Source: Cristatella mucedo (lineage: Eukaryota > Bryozoa > Phylactolaemata > Cristatellidae). Taken from it: a stretch of DNA of 64,000 nt. The translations under genes and the position numbers were made by a program. The stretch lies in the NCBI GenBank assembly GCA_009760855.2, contig WPIO01000225.1, positions 100,001 to 164,000 on the forward strand, written 5' to 3'. This document shows, piece after piece, positions 1-10,699 of the stretch (position 1 is the first letter of the stretch; each line of letters begins with the position of its first letter). The notes under the pieces were generated by a model. It saw only the letters and a list, made by a program, of their open reading frames with translations, had not been told where the DNA came from and ran no database searches.

Positions 1-880
1 AAATATGGTTAGTGGCTGCATGCATAGTGTCAGCACGAGTAAGCACACAAAGAATGAATTGCACGGACCCACTATATGCTGCAATAAATAGATGTAGTTT
101 TAGTTTCTTTTCAAATGTGGTCGTCAGTGGGATGTCATGACACTATGCGGCAGTGAGTTCCAGGCTTAGGGTGCATACGAACTAAAGGCACGGTCTCTAT
201 AGAATCTGCATAGAATCTGCAGTTCGTACGAGGTATAGGTATACAATTAGATTCCGAAAAGCCGGTAGAACGATACTTAGCCTCCTGGTGGGTCAGTAGC
301 TTTCCTCTCCAATTTCTGAATCACACTTGGTTTACTCTAAACCGGTAAGTTGGTTTTATCATCATTCAATTCAAGAACGTTTACTGATATCCATGTGCGG
401 ATGCCATCAATACATGCAGCAAGGGAGTTGAGAGAATTTGAAGTGCTGGAGGGCTGGAAGAGATCAAACTAAGGTACAACTGAGCATCATTTGCATAGAA
501 GTGAAACCCTAGATTTTTGTGCCGGGCAGTCACATCGATTAGAGGGAGAGTGAAAAGAATGGGACCAAGCACAGAGAATCCTGAGGTACCCCATACTTTG
601 AAGCTTCCTCAGATGATCTGCGTCCATTCACATCAATACTCTGCAATCTCCCACTGAGATAGGACGTCAACTCACATTAATACTCTGGAATCTCCAACTG
701 ATAGGACCTGAACCATTGAAGTGCAAAGAAAGTGATGCCCAGGTGTGATAAGAGGCACTCGCGAAGGATTTGGTAATCGACAGTATCAAAAGCTGCCGAA
801 AGATCGAGCAAAACAAGCAGAAATTCTCTATCTGATTCTGAATTTTCCATGATACGAGGTGTCCTACCTAGCAGTGACCC
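1..880 (-). mobile_element. Family 1 LINE remnant (3' half, internally deleted)
   Basis: Read on the minus strand this matches the other family 1 LINE copies here: 3' UTR (1-130), the C-terminal end of the reverse-transcriptase ORF, then an RT segment at 381-572 with FHFYANDAQLYL, a damaged YADD motif. The two parts meet near 290, where several hundred bases present in the intact copy (58.1-60 kb) are missing. Further RT-like sequence continues to about 850. The window edge cuts it. Several stops and shifts make it a dead copy. The family looks CR1/L2/Rex-like by its RT and its C-terminal motif around WNSLP. Confidence 0.8.
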
Positions 881-1429
881 TGACTACCTTCTTGAATGTT
901 TTTGCAGGCTGGACTAAGCATGACACTTGGGTGCTTTTCCATGCTTGTCTAAGTATCGCACCTTAAATATCATTAACCCTTTGTTACTGCTTCCCTTTCG
1001 GTGAGTTGTTAAGCCCAGTAATTCTGCTTAGTTCTCTTACAGAGCTACACAAATTATTATTTTCATTATCATTATCATCGATGATATAAAAAGCACGGCT
1101 GACGAGCTGGATTCTTTAAAGGCTGGTCATATGCCTGCAGTGCCCAACTCAAAGCAGCTACAAGAAATCGGCAAGAGCTGTACTGTTGTATTGGGACACA
1201 ATTCAAATCGATTTGAGCAGTGAGTGGATCGCTGACGAAGCCAGCTTTCCGCATTGCTCAACCAAAATAAATGAGGAGGCCATCCCACCTCAGCCCGCCC
1301 GAACCCGTGCTCGGCAGAACCACATTCTGCCAGCTCTGCTCGATTTACAGCTTTGCTGTCAAGCTAAGCCTGAACACAGACGGCAGACGGCAGATGACGC
1401 AACGCAGGCGGCGATAGCTACGCTCGAGA

Positions 1430-2400
1430 CGTGCGTATTCTTCGAGACGTATTCACGAGTTGGGACGGCGCCAAGCAGGAGGCGGGGGGGGGGTGAGCGG
1501 CGGGCACCCCGCAGCGGCCACATCTGCCAAGACCAGTGCGCTGGACCGCTGCCGACGAGGACGACGCGGCGGCGGCGGCGGCGGCGACACCCAAAGCCCG
1601 CCTCGCCCCGTGCTCAGAGGCTGGCGAGCGGAGCGCTACCCGCGCACAGCGAACAGCGCGCGCGTTCCGAAATGCCTGCCTCGAGCGTTGCGATTTCTGG
1701 CGCGGCGAGAGAGCGCGAGCGAGCGAGCGAGCGGAGCCGCGGCGACCGAGCGCTTGCCTCGACGTCGAGATGAAGGTCGTGCACGCTACCAGTGCCGTTG
1801 TATATGTCGACGCTGAGCTGGTCGAGTGTCAACTTCTCGCGCAAGAAGCTGCCCAAATAACGCTGCAGAAAGTACTTCGAGATTCTCTTCTTAATGGACT
1901 CCGTCCACGGGAAGTTCCAGCCCATGGCTATAGCTAAGGCAGTCTTGGTCGATCAACTCGCGCTCACGCGTCCCAAAACCAAAACATTGTGCGGCCATAC
2001 GCGGAAATGACGCAGTAAATAGTAGTCAGACAACGGAAGCGCCGCCCCCCCCCGCCCCCTAAAAAATCTTGGCGGAAGCCGCGTCGCGGGCATCTGGCGT
2101 CACCGCCCCTGCCGCCGCACGCGGCTACGAACCAACAGAATTGCGTCCAGTTTTAATACCTGCGTCGTGCTCGAAGTTTCGTGGCTCAAACCGAGCCGTG
2201 GAGCGTGTTCCGACGATACTAATGATGCAAGCAAGCTGGCGATACCGCGGGAAGATGCCGGCTGGATTGACGTCACAGTATTCCCGAACCGCCCCCCCCC
2301 CCCCCAGCCTGCCCTCCCCGCCCGAAGGGAAATCGAAACTCCAAAAAGGAACCGGTGTAACAGGCCGGAGTCTACCCCGCCCAGGGTATACCGGGGGTTA
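1430..2400. promoter_or_regulatory. CpG-rich region around the ATG2 start
   Basis: CpG-dense sequence with GCGC and CGG runs surrounds ATG2 exon 1, in contrast with the AT-richer flanks. This fits a CpG-type promoter for the minus-strand gene and its first intron start. Overlapping open frames of 100-195 codons occur on both strands here, but they are Arg/Ala/Ser-rich with no recognisable domain, as expected from GC-rich DNA. I see no TATA box that fixes a start site. Confidence 0.4.
1758..1925 (-). CDS. ATG2: ATG2-like autophagy lipid-transfer protein, first coding exon
   Basis: A 56-codon exon starting at the ATG complementary to 1923-1925. Its product has the ATG2 N-terminal (chorein-N) pattern: a Trp/Pro start (WNFPW), a basic helix, YLGSFL, then LTLDQLSVDIYNG and LHLDVE. 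In animals ATG2 bridges the ER and the growing phagophore and moves lipids for autophagosome growth. The spacing and the LDQLS segment fit ATG2 better than VPS13, the other chorein family. Homology stops after Glu56, exactly at GAG followed by GCAAGC, a good GC-type donor in phase 0, so the rest of the gene lies beyond the left edge. The open frame continues about 47 codons into low-complexity Ala/Arg/Ser sequence, which I read as intron. No second exon was found in 1-1757. Confidence 0.85.
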
Positions 2401-2433
2401 AAAATTCCCTGCGCTATTGTATACCCCAAGGGT

Positions 2434-2545
2434 TATAATAATAATAATAATATTGCACTTGATAAAGCGCCCTCAGAGAACTTAATCTCTTTCTAGGCGC
2501 TTTACATTTGCTGCAAAGTGATACGCAATAGAATAAGGTTAAAAC
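2434..2545 (-). mobile_element. Family 1 LINE 3' tail
   Basis: A (TAA)n run followed by the family's terminal stem-loop (AAGCGCCCTCAGAGAACTT, then the complementary half) and the TTTGCTGCAAAG segment. Read on the minus strand this is the last ~110 bases of the LINE with its TTA tail. It is a 5'-truncated insertion. Confidence 0.75.
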
Positions 2546-3239
2546 GGCCTGGGCCACTGTATACCCGCAGTGTAAAATAGGCAAAGCCCAACTATGCCCC
2601 TTCCAGGTTAGAATATAACCCGGCTGAAAGATGACTCGGAGCACGAAATTGCTTGGCTATAACTAACAGTTTTAATTATGGTTGATTTATCAGTGGAAAT
2701 TATTTAAACAGAGAAACTTTGCCACGAATTTCCGCTGATATTCGACGAAGATGAACGTGCGCCAATATCGTAGTTCGCCCACTCCTTCAGCCACAAAGTC
2801 GCCAAAACTGCCGCTGACTTGCCGCCAAACATAGTAGTAGGACGAAGACACTCCGGTTGCTACTCCTCCGCTTAATTAAAATGCTTCTTTGTCCGACTGA
2901 CTAGGCCCCTAGTGACTAGGCAGCGACCTGCAAACCAAACGTTCGCTCACCTGGAAACTTTCTCCACAGCCCTCAGGTAGAGGACGATAAATAACTGTCT
3001 ATCATTTTCACCTTAACGTCACTAGAGCTGTGCGAGCCTGAAGCTTTACTAATTAAATGCTGTTTCTCGCCTTGCCGCTGATGTTTTAGCGCTACCCGCT
3101 ACCCTAATGCTCACCACACCTGGCCGCCGAAGGCCGGCGATATGCTTTTTCTGCTAACCACAAGGTATCTCACCTGGAACGATCGCTTGACCCATACCCC
3201 TATGTCTCACGACTTGAGTTGAGTGTGTACACTTGCAAC
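2546..3239. other. No gene recognised
   Basis: Unique-looking sequence of average composition between the LINE tail and the tandem array. No convincing exon, RNA gene or known repeat was seen on either strand. Confidence 0.5.
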
Positions 3240-5998
3240 GGATAGATTTCCGTATTTTCCCAGGCCGTTGCCGTCGATTGCCGCGTATTGCCCTCGTCTG
3301 TACGTTCAAGATTGGTTGATAGGACGCGGTAGCACTTTTAATACAGCACACCGTTACGCAAGAAAAATGTGATCTTCTCCCACCAGCCTTGTTTGTAATG
3401 TTAACAGACAATCATAGATTGCTGTATTGTCTCTGGAAATTGCCGTCGATTGCCATGGATTGCCTAAGGTTGAAGGCGAAAAAGAACTGCATGCGTGCCC
3501 ACAGTGAGCGTCATGTAGTAGGATAATTACAAATTCAAAAAGCCAATTTCCAGCAAATTTGAACCAGATTGCTGCAGAGACCAGGCCATTGCCGTCGATA
3601 GCCGCGCATTGCCCTCGATTGTGCCTTTGTCGATTGCATAAAACGATGTGGCTGCACTTTTAATGCAGTGCAGTGCAATACGCAAGAAAAGTTGGAGCTT
3701 CTCTCAGCAACTGTCGGTGCATTTGTAACTGTCCGTTATGGATTGGCGTATTTCCCTGGGCCATTGCCGTCGATTGCCGTGGGTTGCCGTCGAGTGAATG
3801 CGTACCATGGGTGAAAATTATGCACGAACACAGGTACATGTTACGTGGAGTGAGAGTTACAGTTTATTGCAGCCAATCTTGTCAATTTTCCACGGATTTC
3901 GTTGTCGGCCCTACCATTGCTGTCGATTGCCGTGCGTTGCTGACAGTTACCAAGCAAAGCATCTTGAAAGTTCCACGGTTTTACTTTTGATGCAGAGGAA
4001 TTTTATATGTAATGACAATTGAGGCTTCTGCGCTGCCATCTTCTCTTCAATCCGCCGGGAATTGGGCTATTGGCCCAGGACATTGCGGTCGATTGCCGTT
4101 CATTGCTCGCGATTGAACGCGCGCGATTGGTTGAAAGGATTTGATTGCACTTTTAACACAGTGGGCTGTGACAGGTAAGATATATTTGATCTTGGCCCGG
4201 TCACTTTCCAGTGATTTGCGATGGACCATAATGGATTGCCGTATTGCCCGGGCCATTGCCGTCTGTTGCCATGCAATGCCCAAGATTGAACGGTCAGAGT
4301 TGGTTGAAAGTATGTGTGCACGCTGTGAGATGCCACGTGGAATGAGACTTGGAGCTTGGTGCAGCCAATTACTCGTCGATTTGCCACGGATTTCGGTATT
4401 GGTCCCTGCCATTGCTGTCAATTGCCGTGTGTTGTTGACAGTTAACGTGCAAAATAGCTTGAAAGTCCTACGATTTCACTTTTAGCACAAAGAAACGTGA
4501 AATGCGATGACAATCGGCACTTCGTGCAACCAGTTTAGCGTAAACTTGCCACGGATAGGTGTATTGCTGCTTCGAGCCGAGCCGTTGCCGTAGATTACCG
4601 TGCATTGCCCAAGATTGTACGAGCGCAATTGCTTAAAATAATGTACTTGAACTTAACCAGTGTGCTTTGCAACATGCATTAAAAATTGAAGCATTGCGAA
4701 ACCGATTTCAGGGCATTGGGCATCAGATTGCTGTCAATTGAGGCATTGGCCAGGGCCATTGCAGTCAATTGCAGTGCATTGCTGCCGAATGACCGAGCCG
4801 ATTGTAGTGAAATTGTGGGATTACACAATAACCAAAAATTAGAGCAACGTGTAATCACCATTAGAGCTTAATGTGTACGTATTCTGTTCGTTTTTCGGCG
4901 GGTACATTGATGTACTGGCCCGGGCAGCTGCAGTCGATTGCAGTGCATTGCTGCAGAATGGCCGATGCAATTACAGTGAAGTTATGCAAGTAAAAAATAA
5001 CCGAAGAGTACAGCAGCGTGCAATCATAATTAGAGCTTCTAGTGTACGCCTTCTGGTCGCTGTGTAGCCGATTGCAGCCGATTTTGGCGGATTCCGGTGG
5101 ATTGCGGTATGGGACCGGGTCGTTGCAGTCGATTGCAATTAATTGAATGAGAACGCGTGTGCACAATGGAGCGAAATTTTGTGAATGCACTTTGAACTGA
5201 GATTAGTCCTATATGCAATGTCAATTAGAGCTTCGCCGCGATGGCGATTTGAGGATGATTTGCAGTGGAATATAGAAGATTGCGGTAGTTTTCCAGGTCA
5301 CTTCAGGCGATTGCCGCCAATTGCCACAGTGCGAGGTTGCACATTTTTTTCATTTTACGTGGCTGTGCACACAGCACGGTGCACTTTGACATGCAATAAA
5401 ACTGAAGCTCGTCAAAATGTGGTTCGATTTTTTATGCGGTGGATTCTGTGGATTGAAGTGGATTGCGGTAATGGCCCGGGCTACTGCAGTCAATTGCAGC
5501 GCATTGCACAAGAACGGCCGTGCCAATGCAGGTGAAATTTTTTTAATGCAATTGTCGCCGAGTGTGCTGTCATATGCAATCAAAAAAGGAGCTTTTCGAT
5601 TAGGATTTCTTTCGTTGCATGGTGGAATGCAGTGGATTTCGGTGGATTGCGGTAGATTGCGGTATTGGCCTAGGCCACTGCAATCTTATTTCAGTGGACT
5701 TCGTGAAATGCGTCAGCGGAATCACGCGAAATTTTCTGGGTACATTGTGCGTGTAGCGTAGTTTGATATTCTAGACTTTTTGGAGCTATTCGCAGCAGAT
5801 TTGGGATGGATTAAACGAGAACGAGAATGGATTTCGGCGGATTGCGGTACAAGCGTCCAACGCAAAGCTCATTTGCATAAGAAATATTGTGGACAGATAA
5901 TTTCGAACGTGTACTGCAATATCAGCGGAAAATGTGAACTCGGCAACGCTTACGTTTGGTCGTTGCTACCCTAATTAGAGTGGATTGCGGTGGTTTGC

Positions 5999-6002
<4 letters not shown>
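3240..6002 (+). repeat. Degenerate tandem array, unit about 150-195 bp
   Basis: A core close to GCCGTCGATTGCCGTGCATTG recurs near 3271, 3442, 3592, 3767, 3920, 4086, 4259, 4415, 4588, 4761, 4930, 5125, 5304, 5486 and 5679, with weaker ends near 5841 and 5985. Spacing is 150-195 bases, mean about 172. Each unit also holds short internal repeats (GATTGCCGT, GCGGTATTGGCC), a GTTGAAAG block and a CACTTTTAA block. Units drift along the array: left copies carry GCCGTCGATTG, right copies GCAGTCAATTG or GGTGGATTGCGG. Scattered frames of 60-120 codons on both strands are translations of the repeat, not genes. Confidence 0.8.
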
Positions 6003-6032
<30 letters not shown>

Positions 6033-6209
6033 TTAATAATAATGCACTTGATAAAGCGCCCTCGGAGAATTCAATCTCTCTCTGGGCGCTTTACATTTGC
6101 TGCAAAGGGAAATGCAATTGAATGGTGAGTAATATCATGCTTGATAAACAAGCAAGATGAATAACATGGTTAGTGGTGACATGCACAGTGTCAGCATGCA
6201 AATGTGGTT
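6001..6209 (-). mobile_element. Family 1 LINE 3' end
   Basis: (TAA)n at 6001-6032, the terminal stem-loop, then 3' UTR (TGGTTAGTGGTGACATGCACAG) up to about 6209, where the match to other copies stops inside GTGGTTA. It abuts the tandem array directly. The abrupt end suggests either 5' truncation or interruption by the next element. Confidence 0.75.
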
Positions 6210-7062
6210 ATTCGTCGAACCCCTCAGACGGTGCCTTGTCCCGCGGTTTGTCGTTCGGGCTCTGTCAGGATATTTATTTAATATTAGCTAGCTTCGACCG
6301 GCTTGGAAGGGGGCAATCTACGCGACCGCCATTCGCCGGAGGCGCACAACAGCTGTTACGTTACTGTGTCTCCGGCTGCAGCAGCGCTGGTGGAGTCTCA
6401 CGGAGACACGAAGACACGAGCGGGCGAACGTGAGCGGTGAACGAGACTCAATCTTTATTCCCAAGGGTACATATATGTAAGCTAGGGGCTAACTCACCAC
6501 AGATAAGGGAGTGCATCCGTGGTGAGCCACCGTGGTGGGCCACATGCCCACATCAAAGGCCGCACCGAGCCAACTGCCCAAACACCAGCCCACATCAAAG
6601 GCTGCACCGAGTCAACCACCCGCCGAGAGCGGGGCAACGCACACCAGTGGCCGAGAAGCAACAACACAGCTCTGCCCCTCACGAGCAGCCCGTCGCAGAT
6701 GCTGCCCAACTTCAGGCAAAGCTGGGGCACCGCTTCCACCTCCCACTGTCAGACGGCTCCCGACGGTCACCTCCGTGCGAGCACCGATGGCCGGTCTCAT
6801 GCGCTCGTCGCCGGCCGATCCCGCCCTGCAAGAAACACTCCGGCTCATTATTATGGCCTTGCCGTTCTCAGAGTTCCACTCTGCCCGGTCGATCTCGCGG
6901 TTGCGCTGCTCTGCGCCGAGACGCACTTGCAGGTGCTCTTCGCCTCAGCTAAGATTTCGCTTCCTCGCTCTCGGCCAGCCTGCGCCTCGTCGCTGGCGAC
7001 TATCGCTATCTCTCGGTACTCCTCTGCGCTCTGCCCCGATACGCACGTGCGGATTCTATTTA

Positions 7063-7830
7063 TCACCGAGGCGCTCTCGGCGCTGCTCTCCGCGCCGCTG
7101 AGAGGCTCTCCGCCGCTGCGACGCTCGCGCTGCTGCGCTTGGAGGCCAAGACGTCGCTCTCATGGGCCGCCTGCGCCTGGTCGAAGGCTACTATTGCCTC
7201 GCCGCTGAACGCAATCTCGAGGTGCTCCTCTGCGCTCTTCGCCGAGACGCTTGTACGGGAGCTCTCCAACACAGAGAAGCTCTCGCCGCTGCGCTCCGCG
7301 GCCGAGACGTCGCTCTCTCGGGCGCTCTTTGCCGCCGAGATGCTCTCCGCAGCTACGACGCTCTCGCTGCTGGGCTTCGCCGCCGCCGAGACGTCGCTCG
7401 CTCGGGCCGCCTGGGACTTTTCGAAGGCAACTATCGCCTCGCCGCTGACTACTACCGCCTCGCCGCTGGAAGTAGTCACACGCTGCACCTCCTTCGTCTC
7501 CGGCTGCTGCCGCTGCGCACTTACGTTGTTCTGGCGCTCTTCGGCTGTTACGGCTACTATGTTGGAAGCGGTCTCATACCCGCTTCCTCCACCGGTATAG
7601 CCGCCGGATGATAGCTGCGGCAGCTGAATGAGTTCCGCTCGTTTGTCTGGCTCTTGCGGGACGTTGACTGTGGGATCGACCGGTGATGAAGCTGGCTCGT
7701 CACCTAGCTTGCTTTGTCCCGGTCTCGGCTCCGGCGAGCGGCTCCTGCTCGAAACCTCTCGGCCTCCACATCCGTCAACAACGAGAAGATTAGAATTAAC
7801 TCGTTTCGCAGCTTTTGGTAATCTTGCCTT
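7063..7830 (-). pseudogene. Minus-strand frame with Ala/Ser/Glu-rich internal repeats
   Basis: After a stop near 7848 the minus strand is open, in one frame, for about 250 codons to 7063: an N-terminal part with SRSRSPEPRPGQ, then QLPQLSSGGYTGGGSGYET, then degenerate repeats built on SGEAIVAF, ARESDVSA and AAESLSAA. Related repeat units carry on to about 6850 and 6612 but in other frames (SAEEYREIAIVASDEAQAG), so the 3' part is frameshifted. No ATG is needed if it follows the upstream frame by splicing or frameshifting. Function unknown. It is probably a decayed element protein. Confidence 0.3.
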
Positions 7831-7866
7831 ACGTCGGTCGGTTGACTATCCTAACTGTGTATCGCG

Positions 7867-8184
7867 TTATCGCCCAGAAACACTGGCAACAACATGTTTT
7901 ATCAGCATTGCAATCTTTAGCCTTGCCACGGCCTTCTCCAGCGTTAGATGCCAAGGCATAAAGTGTGGTCCAGCGCTAAACATTTCGTACCTCAGTATAG
8001 GCGTCCCACGTAGACCATAGAAGGTCCGGTACTCTTTTCGGCTCGAGTAAACCATTATCTGCTGCCTGTTGTTGTACGACAGCGACTCCGGCGGCGTCGG
8101 CTGCTCTTGTGGGAGTCTCACGGAGACACAGCGGGCGCACTTTCGCGGCAAACGAGACTCGCCTTTATTACTCTCTAGGGGCAC
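7867..8184 (-). CDS. Unknown ORF inside the LTR-like unit
   Basis: A 105-codon open frame on the minus strand starts inside the right-hand direct repeat. It encodes a basic, aromatic-containing protein (YRTFYGLRG, FMPWHLTLEKAVARL) whose composition looks more like coding sequence than chance. It ends at TAA (7867-7869). About 80 bases further, a second minus-strand frame opens (next entry), so a frameshift or splice could join them. I recognise no domain. A gag-like protein of the surrounding element is one possibility. Confidence 0.3.
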   Translation of the reverse strand: MPLESNKGESRLPRKCARCVSVRLPQEQPTPPESLSYNNRQQIMVYSSRKEYRTFYGLRGTPILRYEMFSAGPHFMPWHLTLEKAVARLKIAMLIKHVVASVSGR

Positions 8185-8385
8185 ATATATGGACTATATG
8201 GGCTATATGGGCACATATCTATGGGAGCCCAATTAATCGCGGCAGACGACACGAAATACAATCTGCACTAGTGGCCTGACACTGCTACGCTTCAACGGCT
8301 TCACTATTGAGCACAGGTCATGTACGTACATTAGTGTCAGGCGCTTCGCTAATTACAGCAGCAGAAGCCGCAGGCGCACACAGCA

Positions 8386-8500
8386 CAAAATAACAATAAT
8401 AATCCACTTGATAAAGCGCCCTCGGAGAACTCGATCTCTTGCTGGGCGCTTTACATTTGCTGCAAAGGGAAACGCGATTGAATGGTGAGCAACACATGTC
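8386..8500 (-). mobile_element. Family 1 LINE 3' tail
   Basis: AATAATAATCC followed by the conserved stem-loop and TTTGCTGCAAAGGG on the minus strand. Short 5'-truncated copy. Confidence 0.7.
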
Positions 8501-8544
8501 ACCTCTAACCATTGTATGCTCATTGACGTAGAGCGTGCTACCAC

Positions 8545-9910
8545 TAACCATTCGATAACGCTTCATTTGCAGCAAATGTAAAGTGCCTAGAAAGAGATTT
8601 AGTTCTGTAGCACCCTGCTGGTCTTGGCTGAATTTTAGCGCGAACAAGAGCTGTTCGGCGGCGGGCTAGAGCCCCTTTGTCCAGGAGCAGTGAGCCAGAG
8701 AGGAGCGTCAGTGCGGTTAGAGAGGAAGCGCTTAAGAGCAAGCCATGAAGCTCTGAGACGAGCGGCGGCGATTCGGCCTTTAGAATTGGTCCGATACCCG
8801 TGTAAGCTGCTGATAGATGTTGGCTGGCCTGTCAACCTCCGCCTTCACTCGCTCCAAGAACGAATCATCCGGAACCCATTCGCCATTCAAGCTGGAAAGA
8901 GGTGCCCTTCCAGTGGCCTGGGGACGGTATAAATTCCTTACCGTAATGGGCCAAGGTGTCGGGCCCAATACCACTAAGCTCTTGCCCCATTGTCTCAGCT
9001 AGGTATTTAAGAGTCGAGCGACGCTCGCTCTTGGTCTTACGGTCTTGTGTTTTTTGTCTCTTCTGGTCTTTTGTCCGGCTCTGCGCTTCGACGCCGTCGG
9101 GCACTCGTTTCTCTGAAAGCGGGGGAGGAGGGCGGGCTGTCCGCCGACGATGGACGGAACAGGACAAGACAGCGCTAGGAGGATTCGGTGGACTCCACCG
9201 AATACGGTCGCATCGCGCCCGAGCTGGCATTGTGTGATTCTTTTGTGTTTTGTGTGTGGGCGCTAGCACTTGGTTTCGGCACAGGGATTTGCCGGTGCGA
9301 GCTAGGCGTAGTTGGCGTGTATGGAGATAGTAGTTCTCCGGTTAGGGTTTATGCTCCAATTTGAGCTCCGCCTATTTGGGTCGTTTCCCAGTATAGATGT
9401 AAGTAGCGTAAGTGTGGAGACGTGTTTCCTCCGCAGGAGTGCTTGAGTTGGCGTGTGTGGAGTATTCATGCCGCACTGGTGGAAACCGAGTTCTAGTTCT
9501 CCGGTTAGGGTTTAGGCTCCGGTTCGCGCTTCAGTGTGGAGAGGTATTCCCTTCGCAAGAGTGTTGGTGCTGTAGAGAACGTGCGAGGAGTGTGGAGATA
9601 AAGCTGAGCTAGACGCGCAGCGACTTTGTGCGCTTGCGAATAAAGTTCAATAAAATCCCCAATTTGTGTGTCTCGCTTTCCAATTCACGCCGCGGACTCA
9701 CGAACCCCTTTAGTAACGATAAGCAGGTCGGCGCCAGAAACGCTCGTTTCGTGGCGGCCAGCGTATTTCGCGTAGGCGCGCACCGAACGGCATTAGGCGC
9801 TACGCTACGCCGCTAGGTAAGCGGCAGGTCATGCCTACCCCGCCGAGCCTTCAGCGTTACAGTTCTCTGAGGGCCTTATACAAGTGCTTTATTAATATTA
9901 TTATTGTAGA
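8545..9910 (+). mobile_element. Family 1 LINE 3' tail interrupted by an LTR
   Basis: The tail begins CATTTGCAGCAAATGTAAAG and AAAGAGATTTAGTTC (to 8605) and resumes only at 9862 with GTTCTCTGAGGGCC and ATTATTATT. The two halves reconstruct one continuous LINE end when 8606-9861 is taken out. Confidence 0.75.
8606..9861 (+). mobile_element. Solo LTR candidate (1256 bp) with 4-bp target duplication
   Basis: The element begins TGTAGC and ends GTTACA, so it has the TG...CA ends of an LTR with TGTA/TACA inverted tips. GTTC flanks it on both sides (8602-8605 and 9862-9865). It interrupts an otherwise normal LINE tail, which independently fixes both ends. Inside are a TATTTAAG TATA-like box (about 9003), a pair of near-duplicate blocks (GTTCTCCGGTTAGGGTTTA at about 9340 and 9500), and AATAAA signals near 9640 and 9650 followed by a GT-rich stretch, as expected for U3-R-U5 on the + strand. 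No internal retroviral-type genes are present, so recombination between two LTRs is the likely origin. Confidence 0.7.
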
Positions 9911-10690
9911 GCACCTGCACGAAGAAAACGTTGAATGAAATTCCATACTCAATGTCCTAATGAGTAAAAGGAACGATCGCCTCCAGTCTTCAGTTTAAAA
10001 GGTGGGACAGCCTGGGTAGGAAAATCAGATGATCTCGACACACGAGTACGTACAAAGTCATTTTAATAGCTTAGAAAGGTATGAGAGTGCTAAGCCGTTG
10101 CGGGACTTGAATCTGAGTGTTGTTTCGCTTTTCAGTCAAGTTGTTTAAGAGGGAGCGTGACTTGGCACGATGGCTAGCTTTGTATTCAAGTGGCTCTCCC
10201 TTGTTCATGGCCAGTTGAAATTAGGGCAATTAAGATTGAATCGGTGTGAGAATATTCTGCGACGCAGCAATTAAATCGTTGATCAACACTGAGACATAAC
10301 AGCAGACAGCCAGATAGGCCGACCTCACTCACCTGCTCCTTAGACCAACCTATACTCATCGCTCTTCCTCCGGCTAATCTATGCGCCCCCCCCCCCCGCT
10401 GCGGTCGAAAAGCGTGAACTCGTGGCTTGACGAACTGACAGCACAGAAGCGACGACACTGAAGCGACGAGTAGGCCTGATTGTGTGTTTTCCCAGCGCTC
10501 GCAGGGCGCCGGCTCACAACCGGTCCCTCGTGCGCCAGCGTTCCCACTGAACTCCGGATCGGCTAGTGCCCCTTCCTTCTTTCTGGGAGTGAAGCAGCCC
10601 GCTACATCTAAGGCCAAGGCCAAGCCACAATCAAAGGCGGGCCAAGCCTGCTCCGTTCCTCCGCTTAAGGACCATCGGCGACAGAAGCCT
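9911..10690. other. No gene recognised
   Basis: Contains short C-run low-complexity DNA (10386) and a 191-codon minus-strand open frame (10186-10761) with no domain, running through the family 2 LINE remnant to the right. I do not support it as a gene. Confidence 0.45.
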
Positions 10691-10699
10691 ATGCTCTGC

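Larger units (their letters stand above)
6385..8205 (-). mobile_element. LTR-like unit bounded by ~90-bp direct repeats
   Basis: Two direct repeats, about 6388-6480 and 8107-8195, share GAGTCTCACGGAGACAC, AGCGGGCG, AACGAGACTC, TTTATT and ACATATATG in the same order. On the minus strand each reads as an AATAAAG-type poly(A) signal followed by GAGTCTCG...GTGAGACTCC, reminiscent of the end of an LTR. Between them lie repetitive minus-strand reading frames, listed separately. I did not find a primer binding site, reverse transcriptase or matching target-site duplication, so the class is uncertain. A non-autonomous retroelement or an ordinary segmental repeat are both possible. Confidence 0.35.

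Noticed and set aside
1186-1937. Plus-strand frames of 118-195 codons opposite ATG2 exon 1
   Set aside because: Arg/Ala/Ser-rich products of CpG-rich DNA. The minus strand has the recognisable exon.
4047-5974. Numerous 60-124 codon frames on both strands
   Set aside because: They fall in the ~170-bp tandem array and repeat with it.
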